This document shows positions 8,824 to 16,154 of a stretch of DNA of 31,825 bases, in pieces (within the stretch, counting starts at the first letter, position 1; every line of letters starts with the position of its first letter). The notes beneath the pieces are model-generated. The model saw only the letters and a program-made list of their open reading frames with translations, was not told the origin of the DNA and ran no database searches. Source of the stretch: Cloacimonetes bacterium UBA5284. GTDB lineage: Bacteria; Cloacimonadota; Cloacimonadia; Cloacimonadales; Cloacimonadaceae. Position numbers and translations under genes: made by a program. The DNA lies in NCBI GenBank assembly GCA_002410505.1, contig DHSO01000044.1:1-31825 (forward strand). The letters are read 5' to 3'.

Positions 8824-9260
8824 CAAGGTCTTACAATCACCGGCTTGGGCTCGCTTCGGCGCCCTTCAAGCCTTCCCGCGGGATAGTCCTTGAAAGCTGA
8901 AACTTTATACCAATACTCACCCGGAGCCACGCTGGGATCGTTTGCACTGCTGTGGATATAGCTTTGAACGGGTACTTGATCAACATGCCACACCGTATCG
9001 ATGATGGCGTAGGCATTGTTGTATCCCATGCTCCGGTTCACAAAGTAGCCGTCTGTATTAGCGGCACTATTGCTGTTCCAAGTAATATTAATTATTCTGG
9101 TGTCCGATCCTGAGCCTTGAGAAAGCAAAGTCAATCCGGTCACATAGGCAGGCTCCAGTATTGAGCTGGAATGAGGATCCAGGGGATTATCGCGCTTGAT
9201 GCCACATCCGGCAAGCAGGAAGGATACAATCAAGGGTAATATAATATATATATGTTTCAT
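8823..9260 (-). CDS. Small fibronectin-III-like lipoprotein
   Basis: The 145-residue product begins with a clear lipoprotein signal (lipobox LLAGC, Cys at about 19) followed by a single beta-rich domain. It has the pattern of a fibronectin type III fold: ITWNSN near the first strands, a YFVNRS strand, and EYWYKVSAF, the usual penultimate strand with Tyr-x-Tyr/Trp. The NPLDP motif shortly after the Cys is common in lipoproteins of this type. It is probably anchored in the outer or inner membrane and faces the periplasm or cell surface. The gene starts three bases after the DUF5683-like gene and overlaps the helicase start. Function is not known. Confidence 0.78.
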   Translation of the reverse strand: MKHIYIILPLIVSFLLAGCGIKRDNPLDPHSSSILEPAYVTGLTLLSQGSGSDTRIINITWNSNSAANTDGYFVNRSMGYNNAYAIIDTVWHVDQVPVQSYIHSSANDPSVAPGEYWYKVSAFKDYPAGRLEGRRSEPKPVIVRP

Positions 9261-9263
9261 TGC

Positions 9264-9851
9264 CTAAAACCTCAGTTCAATTCCGTTTGGGCCCACTTGT
9301 AGAGGAGAATTGCTCCTAGTCATGATGTCTTGCCACAGGTTTTCATTGTATTCGTTTGTACTCATTACTACATCGTACATATTGTACAGCCATATCACGC
9401 CCGCCAGGCCTACCATCATCAGAGAATAGTGATAGGGTGTCTCCACTTCTCCCCAATAATGGTTGATCTCATCTATCTGAGTGGCGTTTTTGTAGTGATC
9501 ATAATTTGTGCTGGCTTTGTTATAAAAGTACACCGCGCTGATCACAGAAATCAATTCCGCGCTCAAGATCACGGTAGCCCTGCTATTGTGTTTGGTGGCA
9601 AATTGACCCCAACCCGGTATTACTGCGCTTTTCAGCACGTTTCCGCCAAAAGGTACGGCCTCCAATTCATAGAGCTGCAGTTTATTCTGCCGAAGCGTTA
9701 GATCTTCGCGATATTGGGCACGTTCCAGATAGTCGTTCCAACCGTATTTTGTACTGTCGGCAAAGGCTTGCAAGTCGAAACTCTGGGCATTGCCCAAGGA
9801 TATCCCCAGAGCCAGAACCAGCAGCATGATGTATCTCAAAAAAAATCTCAT
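9264..9851 (-). CDS. DUF5683-like exported membrane protein
   Basis: The product carries a signal peptide (residues 1 to about 23, ending GNAQS), then a motif LKSAVIPGWGQ typical of DUF5683-type proteins of Bacteroidota/Cloacimonadota-like bacteria. Two hydrophobic helices follow (about residues 85-105 and 145-162), with an alpha-helical loop rich in Tyr, Asn and His between them. ATG 9851 is preferred to GTG 9860 because GGGGA lies about ten bases upstream of the ATG and the signal peptide starts there directly. It is flanked within a few bases by two lipoprotein genes, so the three may form an envelope complex (inference). Confidence 0.75.
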   Translation of the reverse strand: MRFFLRYIMLLVLALGISLGNAQSFDLQAFADSTKYGWNDYLERAQYREDLTLRQNKLQLYELEAVPFGGNVLKSAVIPGWGQFATKHNSRATVILSAELISVISAVYFYNKASTNYDHYKNATQIDEINHYWGEVETPYHYSLMMVGLAGVIWLYNMYDVVMSTNEYNENLWQDIMTRSNSPLQVGPNGIELRF

Positions 9852-9868
9852 ATCTATCACTTCCCCAC

Positions 9869-11296
9869 CTATTGCATCAGAGCTTCAGAAATTTTGTTCA
9901 AAGGGATCACAGAGCGATCTCTCAGATTGATCTGCCACACATAGAGAAAAGTATCTGTGGGGGTTAGTAAATCGTAGCGGGCTTCGTATTTGTATTGCCC
10001 GGTGGAGAGCAATATCTTCCATCCGCTATCGCGTATCTCGTTTGGATTGTGGGTTTTTAATACTTCGTTACGCTTTGCCGCCACGCGGTTTATCAACATT
10101 CCGGAACGGTATTCACGCAATATCTTACGCGCGAAGCCCACGGGATCACGTTCTGCTGCCAGCAAGTTTTGCATGGACTGGACCCGGCTACGATATTCCG
10201 GTAAAGGATCCAACTGATATGCCTGACTGTATAGTTCCTGGGCATCGGCGTGTTTCTGAGTGGCTTCTGCTTTCAGGCCTTCGCTATACATCTGTTTTGC
10301 CAGACCTATGTCTTCTTGCTGTTGATTCATCCTTGCGATAGCCGCCAAAGCCGGAGCGTAATCCGGGATAATCTCGAAGGTCTTGTTATAATGCACCAAA
10401 GCTTCTTCAAAATCGCGCTCTTTTGCCAGAGCGTCACCTTTTTGCACATAAAGCATCGTTATGGCTTCCAGGCGCGCGTTGATCTCAGCTTGCTTTGCGG
10501 GATTGTATTGCACCGCGATGCGAAACAGGCGGTCGGCTTCCATATAGTCCTGAGCGTCAATGTACTCTTCTGCCTGCGCCTGATACACGTCCGAGATCAA
10601 TGCGTTGATCCTGGACCCGTCTACAACCGGATATTGCGATAGCTCAAAGAGTTCCTTCAGCGCATCGGTATAATAATCTCCATCCAGCAAGCGCTGAGCA
10701 TAATCCACCTTGCTATCGATGAATTGCATCACGATATAGCGCGCTTGGATTTCATAGGGATTACCCGGAAAACTGTTGTAAAGAAACTTGTAATCTTCCC
10801 AGCTGGAATCGCGATCCTGGTATTCACCAAGATTGATGTTCATCCGGCGCAGCAAAACTTGCGGCACCAAGGGAGATTGTGGTATCTCCCGCATGATGTC
10901 GTTCATATATCTCAAAGACAATTCTTTGTCGTCTGCCTCATAAGCTTCATCGCCCATCTTGTAATACAATTCTGCCAGTTCCAGATCTGCCGCTTCGGAA
11001 TTTGCCAGCTTCAAAAAGCGGATCGCCAGAGGTCGGTTATCCCTTTCCACAGCGGTTTTGCCCAGTTCCAGATAGCTATTGCTGCGCGTAAGCTCTGCCC
11101 TGGTAACGATTGCTCCGTTTCTACCCGTCTTGATCAGGGCATCCAGTTCATCGATGGCTCCTACATAGAGACCGTTTTCATATAAATCTTCCGCGCTGCT
11201 TAAGCGATTGATCTCGCAGGCGGAAATCAGCAGCAATAAAGGGACTAACAGCATCAATGCCGGTCTCAAAATTGCTGATTTGTGTGCTTTATACAT
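9869..11296 (-). CDS. Large TPR-repeat lipoprotein
   Basis: The 475-residue product has a lipoprotein signal (lipobox LISAC, Cys at about 28) and then helical TPR-type repeats almost to the end, such as LYENGLYVGAIDELDAL, YYKMGDEAYEADDKELSLRY, LFRIAVQYNPAKQAE, FEEALVHYNKTFEIIPDYA and LYSQAYQLDPLPEYRSR. The last 75 residues are beta-rich (SGWKILLSTGQYKYEARYDL) and do not look like TPR. ATG 11296 follows GGGGA at seven bases and is preferred to TTG 11311. It probably scaffolds envelope proteins; partners are unknown. It is coded 18 bases upstream of the DUF5683-like gene. Confidence 0.82.
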   Translation of the reverse strand: MYKAHKSAILRPALMLLVPLLLLISACEINRLSSAEDLYENGLYVGAIDELDALIKTGRNGAIVTRAELTRSNSYLELGKTAVERDNRPLAIRFLKLANSEAADLELAELYYKMGDEAYEADDKELSLRYMNDIMREIPQSPLVPQVLLRRMNINLGEYQDRDSSWEDYKFLYNSFPGNPYEIQARYIVMQFIDSKVDYAQRLLDGDYYTDALKELFELSQYPVVDGSRINALISDVYQAQAEEYIDAQDYMEADRLFRIAVQYNPAKQAEINARLEAITMLYVQKGDALAKERDFEEALVHYNKTFEIIPDYAPALAAIARMNQQQEDIGLAKQMYSEGLKAEATQKHADAQELYSQAYQLDPLPEYRSRVQSMQNLLAAERDPVGFARKILREYRSGMLINRVAAKRNEVLKTHNPNEIRDSGWKILLSTGQYKYEARYDLLTPTDTFLYVWQINLRDRSVIPLNKISEALMQ

Positions 11297-11325
11297 ATAG
11301 ATTCCCCGCAATATACTCCGGATCC

Positions 11326-12066
11326 TCAGATCCTGTATATGCTGCCCTCCCGGGCTTCTTCAAATTGATTATCAGGTTTCTGCGCCAAAGCTTGCCTAAT
11401 CTGCTCATTAGGTCTGTGAGTGAGCAGGATCCTTTTCAGACCCCTATTTGCCATTTTCCAGACCTGCTCTGCCGCCGGATGCCCCGCGTCCAACAACAGT
11501 GTGTGCGCTCCTTCAACAAAGTCCGCTATACTGTCTGTGCTGGAGATGTCCGAGCTATACACAAAATCTCCGGCCTTAGAGTTTATTCTGATCGAAAATG
11601 CGCATTGCCGGTTTTTGAGAGCATGTTTTGCGATGATCTCGCCATAGCCCTGTAGATGGTCATTCAAAGCATAGCGCATCTGAGGATAATCCTCCGTAAG
11701 AGAAGTCATGGGCTTTAGCCGGAGCTCAAAATTGAACTTCTCAGAGAAAGTGTAAAACATCTTCAAGACATCGCCAAAATCCTGTTCACGCTCCGGCAGA
11801 TATATTGGTAATACCTTTTCGCGCCCCGCCAGATACAGCATCTGGATCAGCAAAAACACGCCCGCCACATGGTCGGGATGGTAGTGTGTGATAATCACCG
11901 CATCCAGGGCATCGGGATCCAGGTCCAGCTTTGTGAGGCTGTAAGAACATCCATCACCACAATCCAGCAAAAAGGTCTTTCCCTCGGATTGCACCAATAC
12001 TGAAGAGCTGTGAAGATCCTTGTCCGGCATGCCGGAACCGGCACCCAATATGCGAATTTCCATCAT
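11326..12066 (-). CDS. MBL-fold metal-dependent hydrolase (RNase Z-like)
   Basis: The metallo-beta-lactamase fold is shown by the N-terminal beta strand ILGAGSGMP, the metal motif THYHPDH (residues 60-66, HxHxDH), a later YSSDISS Asp ligand and the C-terminal LLTHR His. The sequence style (LGAGSGMPDKD, FLLDCGDG) is that of the RNase Z / arylsulfatase-like branch, but length (246) is shorter than tRNase Z and I see no flexible-arm exosite. It is more likely a phosphodiesterase-like hydrolase of unknown substrate. The ATG overlaps the upstream stop as ATGA, so translation is coupled to the glycosyl-1-phosphate transferase gene. Confidence 0.85.
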   Translation of the reverse strand: MMEIRILGAGSGMPDKDLHSSSVLVQSEGKTFLLDCGDGCSYSLTKLDLDPDALDAVIITHYHPDHVAGVFLLIQMLYLAGREKVLPIYLPEREQDFGDVLKMFYTFSEKFNFELRLKPMTSLTEDYPQMRYALNDHLQGYGEIIAKHALKNRQCAFSIRINSKAGDFVYSSDISSTDSIADFVEGAHTLLLDAGHPAAEQVWKMANRGLKRILLTHRPNEQIRQALAQKPDNQFEEAREGSIYRI

Positions 12067-13154
12067 TTTACTTTCCGTTGATTTGCCGGTATTACTATCG
12101 GTACCTGATCCAGCTTGCGGCCAAATACCAGAAAGAACGCCGCAAACAGCAATGTGCTGATCACCAGTAACTCCCGGCTTCCGATCTTGAAGATGATGAT
12201 AGAAGTAAGCACAATCAAGACATTGATGGTATAAATGACCGCTGCAGTGACCTTTACGGAGCCCAGAACATTGTTGATCCGGTGAGTGGAGTGGTCCTTG
12301 CCACCCTGCATTACGTGTCTGCCGTCTCTGCGCCGGGTATAGCTGACCAGTGAGATATCAAAGATGGAATAACTAAGCAGCAGCACCGGAAGCAGATAGA
12401 ACAATTTATCGTTGTATTTGATGCCGGCATAACGCGCCATCAGGATTCCCATCGAAGACAGGAAGTATCCGATAAACATGCTGCCTGCATCTCCCAGAAA
12501 GATTCTGGCAGGATTGAAATTGAAAGGCAAAAAGCCGATCGAAGAACCGGCAAAACTGAGAGATATTAGAGCGATCAGGGCCATGGCTTCCTGATTTGAG
12601 CTGGTGGTGTTGGTAAGCGCAAAGGCAAAGAACCCAAGCCCCAAAATGCCTGCCATCCCGCTGATGATGCCATCCATATTGTCCAAAAAATTGAACGCGT
12701 TCATCAAACCAACCATCCATAAGAGCATGAGCGGCAGAGTGATAAAGACAGAGCCAAACATCATGCTCAGCTCATCGAAGCTGAAATTGGTAAGGATAAA
12801 TATGAGTGCCACCACGATCTGACCAAGCATCTTCACAAAGGGCTGCATCCCGCGGCGATCGTCAATCAACCCGATCAGAACGATCAACACCGAGCCCGCC
12901 AGATATCCGATCATGGGACGGTCAAAATAGCGACCGGGAGAAATGGCTACATCGTAAACACAGAGCAGGACAAAACCCAAAGCCACACTCACTCCCCCCA
13001 TTAAAGGCACACTTTTCAAGTGGATCTTGCGCGCTTCAGGCTTGTCCACAAAGTTTATTTTATTGGCCAGCTTCATTATGAACGGTGTGAGGCCATAAAC
13101 AAAGAGCCACGACATTATGAATACGCTAAGATACTCATAGATGCGAAAATCCAT
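12063..13154 (-). CDS. WecA/MraY-family polyprenyl-phosphate glycosyl-1-phosphate transferase
   Basis: Integral membrane enzyme (about ten or eleven helices) that moves a sugar-1-phosphate from a UDP-sugar to undecaprenyl phosphate to start a cell-surface polysaccharide. Family motifs seen are the N-terminal KIHLKSVPLMGG, LIDDRRG (about residue 95, metal/nucleotide region), NFLDNMDGI (about 158, catalytic Asp), FLGDAGSMFIG and the cytoplasmic HSTHR-type loop (GGKDHSTHR). It is closer to WecA/TagO than MraY because of the His-rich HSTHR loop and the lack of lipid II neighbours. Sugar specificity is not readable. ATG 13154 follows GGAG; TTG 13166 is rejected. It is the first gene of the minus-strand run. 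Confidence 0.88.
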   Translation of the reverse strand: MDFRIYEYLSVFIMSWLFVYGLTPFIMKLANKINFVDKPEARKIHLKSVPLMGGVSVALGFVLLCVYDVAISPGRYFDRPMIGYLAGSVLIVLIGLIDDRRGMQPFVKMLGQIVVALIFILTNFSFDELSMMFGSVFITLPLMLLWMVGLMNAFNFLDNMDGIISGMAGILGLGFFAFALTNTTSSNQEAMALIALISLSFAGSSIGFLPFNFNPARIFLGDAGSMFIGYFLSSMGILMARYAGIKYNDKLFYLLPVLLLSYSIFDISLVSYTRRRDGRHVMQGGKDHSTHRINNVLGSVKVTAAVIYTINVLIVLTSIIIFKIGSRELLVISTLLFAAFFLVFGRKLDQVPIVIPANQRKVK

Positions 13155-13389
13155 CTGGTTCTCCAATATATCTTTCTAATATTCCATACTCTGATATCAA
13201 GAGATTTTGTCAATGCTTTTTCGTTTTTCATATTTTGCACTATGCAAACTCCCGATCGCAAGCAGACCATACTACCGGGACACTGCATAAAGATACCTTC
13301 ATCTGCCCCGTACAAACCCGGCCTTCACGCATAAAAGCTTTGCAAGCAAAGCCTTGACAGAAAGAAGCTCTTTTGTGGCAATGCATCTC
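13155..13389. promoter_or_regulatory. Divergent promoter region between transferase and ECF operons
   Basis: Two transcription units diverge here. A TTGACA hexamer reads on the minus strand (plus coordinates 13209-13214) about 55 bases from the transferase ATG, and another reads on the plus strand at 13354-13359 before the ECF operon. Neither has a strong -10 hexamer at 16-18 bases, so the exact start points are uncertain. No Walker A or other coding remnant was found in this stretch in the frame of the downstream gene, which matters for the reading of that gene as complete. Confidence 0.4.
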
Positions 13390-13737
13390 ATGAAAAGAGA
13401 GATTAGTTATCTGATTGCCGATGCGGAACATCCCCTCGTCTGCACAGACAAACTGCGGGATGAGCTTTTGCTGTACAATATCCCCACGCATTCGCTGGCG
13501 CAGATGTTCACTCAGTTCAAACAGCTTTGCAACAAGGATTTGGACGAAAGCAGCTCTCTACAGGAGCTATCCGGCGGACAAAAAGTGATTCTGATGGCAC
13601 TTTTGGCCATCCATTCCCCCGCACCGCGGATTCGATTTATCAATCTCAAGCGATATCTGGACCCCCACAATTCAGCCGCCCTGCAAGAACTGATCTATTC
13701 CGGCGCAAAAGAGATCATCGAAGAAGTACTTTTATGA
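13390..13737 (+). CDS. ECF-type ABC ATPase half with signature motif but no Walker A
   Basis: The 115-residue product corresponds to the second half of an ABC ATPase. It starts at the Q-loop region (ADAEHPLVCTDKLRDELL, residues 10-27, recalls the Q-loop segment of CbiO/EcfA proteins) and carries a perfect signature LQELSGGQK (LSGGQ at 60-64). It ends with RFINLKRYLDPHNSAALQELI (83 onward), where the Walker B Asp-Glu has been replaced but the D-loop-like LDP is kept. There is no Walker A and no H-loop. The start is uncertain: ATG 13390 is chosen because conserved sequence begins there; ATG 13381 and TTG 13354 are in frame, but TTG lies inside a TTGACA hexamer. It overlaps the next gene by ATGA. 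Confidence 0.8.
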   Translation: MKREISYLIADAEHPLVCTDKLRDELLLYNIPTHSLAQMFTQFKQLCNKDLDESSSLQELSGGQKVILMALLAIHSPAPRIRFINLKRYLDPHNSAALQELIYSGAKEIIEEVLL

Positions 13738-14246
13738 TCACGATTCCGCGTTCCCGCCTGCAGATCTGGCCCGGCTTTTGTTTGGATATCAGTGACGATA
13801 TCCATTTCCACTGCCCGGGAAGCTACTATCTGAAAGGAAACAACGGTAGTGGTAAAAGCAGCTTTATAAATCGCGTCCTGCTACCTGCCATCAAGGATCG
13901 TAACGACCTGCATCTGATTGTCTTGCAGCAGCAAATGCACATGCAACTGTATGCAATGAGAGCTTGGGCTGCAATGCACTATCCGGAAAGAAGAGTGGCC
14001 GATGAAAGCGATGTGTGGGACTTGCTGTGCTATGATCTGGCTTCTCTGAAGGACGACAAAGCCCTAGTAGTGATTGCCGATGAAGCCCGCAATCTTATTA
14101 TTCCTGAAGGGCTTAAGCGTCCTGTATGCCTCATCTACAGCTCTCACGACCATAAATATGAAAGCCATCATATATTGGAATTCCGACCGACATCCGCATA
14201 TGAATCGGAGCTGACATCTGCAGGGGACAAGCCATGCGCAGATTGA
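13734..14246 (+). CDS. ECF-type ABC ATPase half with Walker A/B but no signature motif
   Basis: The 170-residue product has Walker A GNNGSGKSS (residues 35-43), a possible Q-loop (LQQQ, 64-67), Walker B ALVVIADEA (110-118, Asp116 and catalytic Glu117) and an H-loop-like YSSHDH (His138). Between Q-loop and Walker B it has only about 40 residues and no LSGGQ-like signature, so the helical subdomain is reduced. It is much shorter than a normal EcfA (about 270-290). With the preceding protein it supplies between the two chains every element needed for one composite ATP site. The ATG overlaps the previous stop (ATGA) and its end overlaps the T-component gene by 13 bases. It acts at the inner membrane to power the transporter (inference). 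Confidence 0.85.
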   Translation: MITIPRSRLQIWPGFCLDISDDIHFHCPGSYYLKGNNGSGKSSFINRVLLPAIKDRNDLHLIVLQQQMHMQLYAMRAWAAMHYPERRVADESDVWDLLCYDLASLKDDKALVVIADEARNLIIPEGLKRPVCLIYSSHDHKYESHHILEFRPTSAYESELTSAGDKPCAD

Positions 14247-14851
14247 CCTTTGCTTCTATTCTCTTTGGGATCTGGAGCCTGGCATTCGCAGTGATCTGGT
14301 TTCATAATGTGGCATTGCAAACGATATGCCTAGTCACGTTAATCGTGCTGACCCTCTTGGTATTGGGCAGCAAAAAGCTCATCCAGGAGCTCCGGCTCTT
14401 GCTGCCATTTATTGCCATGCTGATAGTGGTTTACGCCATTTTTATACTATTGGGCATCGATCCTGAGGGCAAGGGAGCCTTACAATATTGGATTAACTAT
14501 GGTTTGCCCCGCGCTTTGCTTTTGGTGAATGCAGTGCTGGCTTTTCGGCTGTGTTTTGCATTTGTATCTGTGGATAAGCTTCTTAGTTCGGGAGCCGGTA
14601 TTCATCGCTTGAAGTACCTCATACTGGGCAAAATCCTCTATGAAGCTGCAGCAAATTCGTATCATCAACTGAAGTATTGGCAAGAGCTGATCCCAACAGT
14701 GCGCGCGCAGGACAACAAAGGACTGAAAGATCGCTTTAAAACCGGCCTGAGTTCTACCCTGGCATTGATCTTGTACATCATGGCAGAAGCCAAATATAAG
14801 GGTGAGCGCATCGACAATCTGATCGCTACGTGTCATAAGGAGAAACGATGA
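14234..14851 (+). CDS. ECF transporter T component (EcfT-like)
   Basis: The 205-residue protein has about four or five hydrophobic helices in the first 115 residues, then a helical cytoplasmic portion and a last hydrophobic helix (about 172-186), as in EcfT. EcfT links the ATPases to the substrate-binding S component through two coupling helices ending in Ala-Arg-Gly-type motifs. Here the corresponding sites read VRAQDNKG (about 155-162) and AEAKYKGER (about 185-193), clearly degenerate. This fits the altered ATPase pair upstream. The gene is translationally coupled on both sides. The T-component call rests on topology, order and this weak motif match. Confidence 0.75.
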   Translation: MRRLTFASILFGIWSLAFAVIWFHNVALQTICLVTLIVLTLLVLGSKKLIQELRLLLPFIAMLIVVYAIFILLGIDPEGKGALQYWINYGLPRALLLVNAVLAFRLCFAFVSVDKLLSSGAGIHRLKYLILGKILYEAAANSYHQLKYWQELIPTVRAQDNKGLKDRFKTGLSSTLALILYIMAEAKYKGERIDNLIATCHKEKR

Positions 14852-15324
14852 AATGGTATATCACGGTTGGCTTCACTGTGCTAGTGATGGCCAGTACACT
14901 CTTGATCCGGATACCGGTTCCCGGAGGCGGATATTTCAATTTTGGGGATGTGGTGATAGTGTTTTGCGGATTGTATGGGGGCAAACGCTCCGGTATGGTG
15001 GCCGGGGCGATAGGCTCTGCTATGGCAGATATCATCGGTTTTCCGCTGTTTGCACCCATCACTCTGGTTGCCAAAGGCAGCCTGGGCTTCTTTGCCGGTT
15101 TGGGAAAAGACAGCTCTGGCCGGATGCGCTTCATTTGGCCGATCATGGGTGGCATTTTGATGGTGCTCATCTACTTTGTGGGTACCTGGTTTATGCCCAG
15201 CTTTGGTAAAGCTGCCGCTCTGGCAGATTTGCCGCCCAATCTGGTACAAGCACTTTTCGGCTTCATCGGAGGGCGCCTGCTGTATAAAGCCTATGTCAAG
15301 ATCGAAGGATTGAGCGGGCACTAA
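14848..15324 (+). CDS. ECF transporter S component (substrate-binding membrane protein)
   Basis: The 158-residue protein has about five to six transmembrane helices and an early segment GGGYFNFGDVVIVFCGLYGGKRSGMV. This resembles the pattern (GY-x-N-x-GD ... G...G...G-x-GSA-x-AD) of vitamin-type S components related to Pfam PF07155; AGAIGSAMADIIG and APITLVAKG follow as in that family. Such proteins capture a vitamin or precursor at nanomolar level; the ligand is not readable. ATGA overlap with the T component. No vitamin biosynthesis gene or riboswitch is visible nearby to name the substrate. Confidence 0.82.
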   Translation: MKWYITVGFTVLVMASTLLIRIPVPGGGYFNFGDVVIVFCGLYGGKRSGMVAGAIGSAMADIIGFPLFAPITLVAKGSLGFFAGLGKDSSGRMRFIWPIMGGILMVLIYFVGTWFMPSFGKAAALADLPPNLVQALFGFIGGRLLYKAYVKIEGLSGH

Positions 15325-15330
15325 AATAAC

Positions 15331-15358
15331 TTGACTTAAACTCTATTCAGACTATCAT
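15331..15358 (+). promoter_or_regulatory. Sigma70-type promoter for the GNAT gene
   Basis: TTGACT at 15331-15336 and TATCAT at 15353-15358 are separated by 16 bases; each differs from consensus at one position. The start of the GNAT gene at 15396 is about 38 bases beyond, with AGGAG in front of it. Confidence 0.5.
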
Positions 15359-15395
15359 TTGGATATATGCAGAATAAATTGCAAGGAGTAGAGAT

Positions 15396-16154
15396 ATGTC
15401 GATACCCTTCAACATGAACCGTATGAAAGAAACGGAATTGCATTATCCCCAGCGCTTCGCAAGCATGATGCAAAAAGACTACGGCCTGCTCTTTTGGAAC
15501 GAAGGCAATAAAACTTCCAAAGAGAGTAATCACGCCGTGATCACAGATTTATTTGGCATCGAAAGCAGCTTGCGCAACATCGAAGCCTTCTACAAGGCCA
15601 AAGGCATCCATCCCTGCATCTTCAGTTCGCTGCAAAACAATGAATTGGAAAGAGTTTCGACCCCGCTCTCGCAGCACGGCTTCAAAATGGAGATCAAAGA
15701 ACATTTGTACTTTTTGCACGATCACGAAAGCAGTGTAAAACCGGCGGAAGGCTTGATAATCGAGCGCATCAATGAACTCGATATCGACATCATGGAAACC
15801 ATAGCGCTGGAGTATGGCGGAGACTGGACTATCCGCGTGGTGGAACGCCACTTGCTGCATCCCTCCTATCATCTTTTGGGCGGATATCACGATGGCGAAT
15901 TGGCAGCGCTGGCCTCGGTAAGCATTTTCGCCGGCTACAGCAGGATATCTGACGTCTTCACCCGCGAGAAATTTCGCGGTAAAGGCTATGCTGCCACCAT
16001 GATCCACAATCTGGTATTGTATCACAAGGGGATCAGCCAAAACCACCTGTACTTATTTTCTGATAGCCTTGCCACTGCCAGAGTCTATCAAAAAACCGGC
16101 TTCACACGTCTGGCTCAGGATTTCATCAGCTGGGAAGCCTATAAGGAAGCCTAG
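15396..16154 (+). CDS. GNAT-family N-acetyltransferase
   Basis: The 252-residue product carries the acetyl-CoA binding motif A in its C-terminal half: DVFTREKFRGKGYAATMIHN (residues 186-205; R/Q-x-x-G-x-A pattern at RGKGYA), followed by LYLFSDSLATARVYQKTGF, the usual motif B. The N-terminal 120 residues are poorly conserved and may be a degenerate second GNAT domain. The acceptor is unknown. It ends in TAG sharing a CTAG tetranucleotide with the stop of the converging alr gene. It has its own promoter-like sequence and AGGAG site. Confidence 0.87.
   Translation: MSIPFNMNRMKETELHYPQRFASMMQKDYGLLFWNEGNKTSKESNHAVITDLFGIESSLRNIEAFYKAKGIHPCIFSSLQNNELERVSTPLSQHGFKMEIKEHLYFLHDHESSVKPAEGLIIERINELDIDIMETIALEYGGDWTIRVVERHLLHPSYHLLGGYHDGELAALASVSIFAGYSRISDVFTREKFRGKGYAATMIHNLVLYHKGISQNHLYLFSDSLATARVYQKTGFTRLAQDFISWEAYKEA

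Noticed and set aside
13155..13389. Possible lost N-terminal Walker A half of the first ECF ATPase
   Set aside because: The frame is interrupted by stops at about 13288 and contains nothing like a P-loop; a simple frameshift therefore does not explain the missing Walker A.
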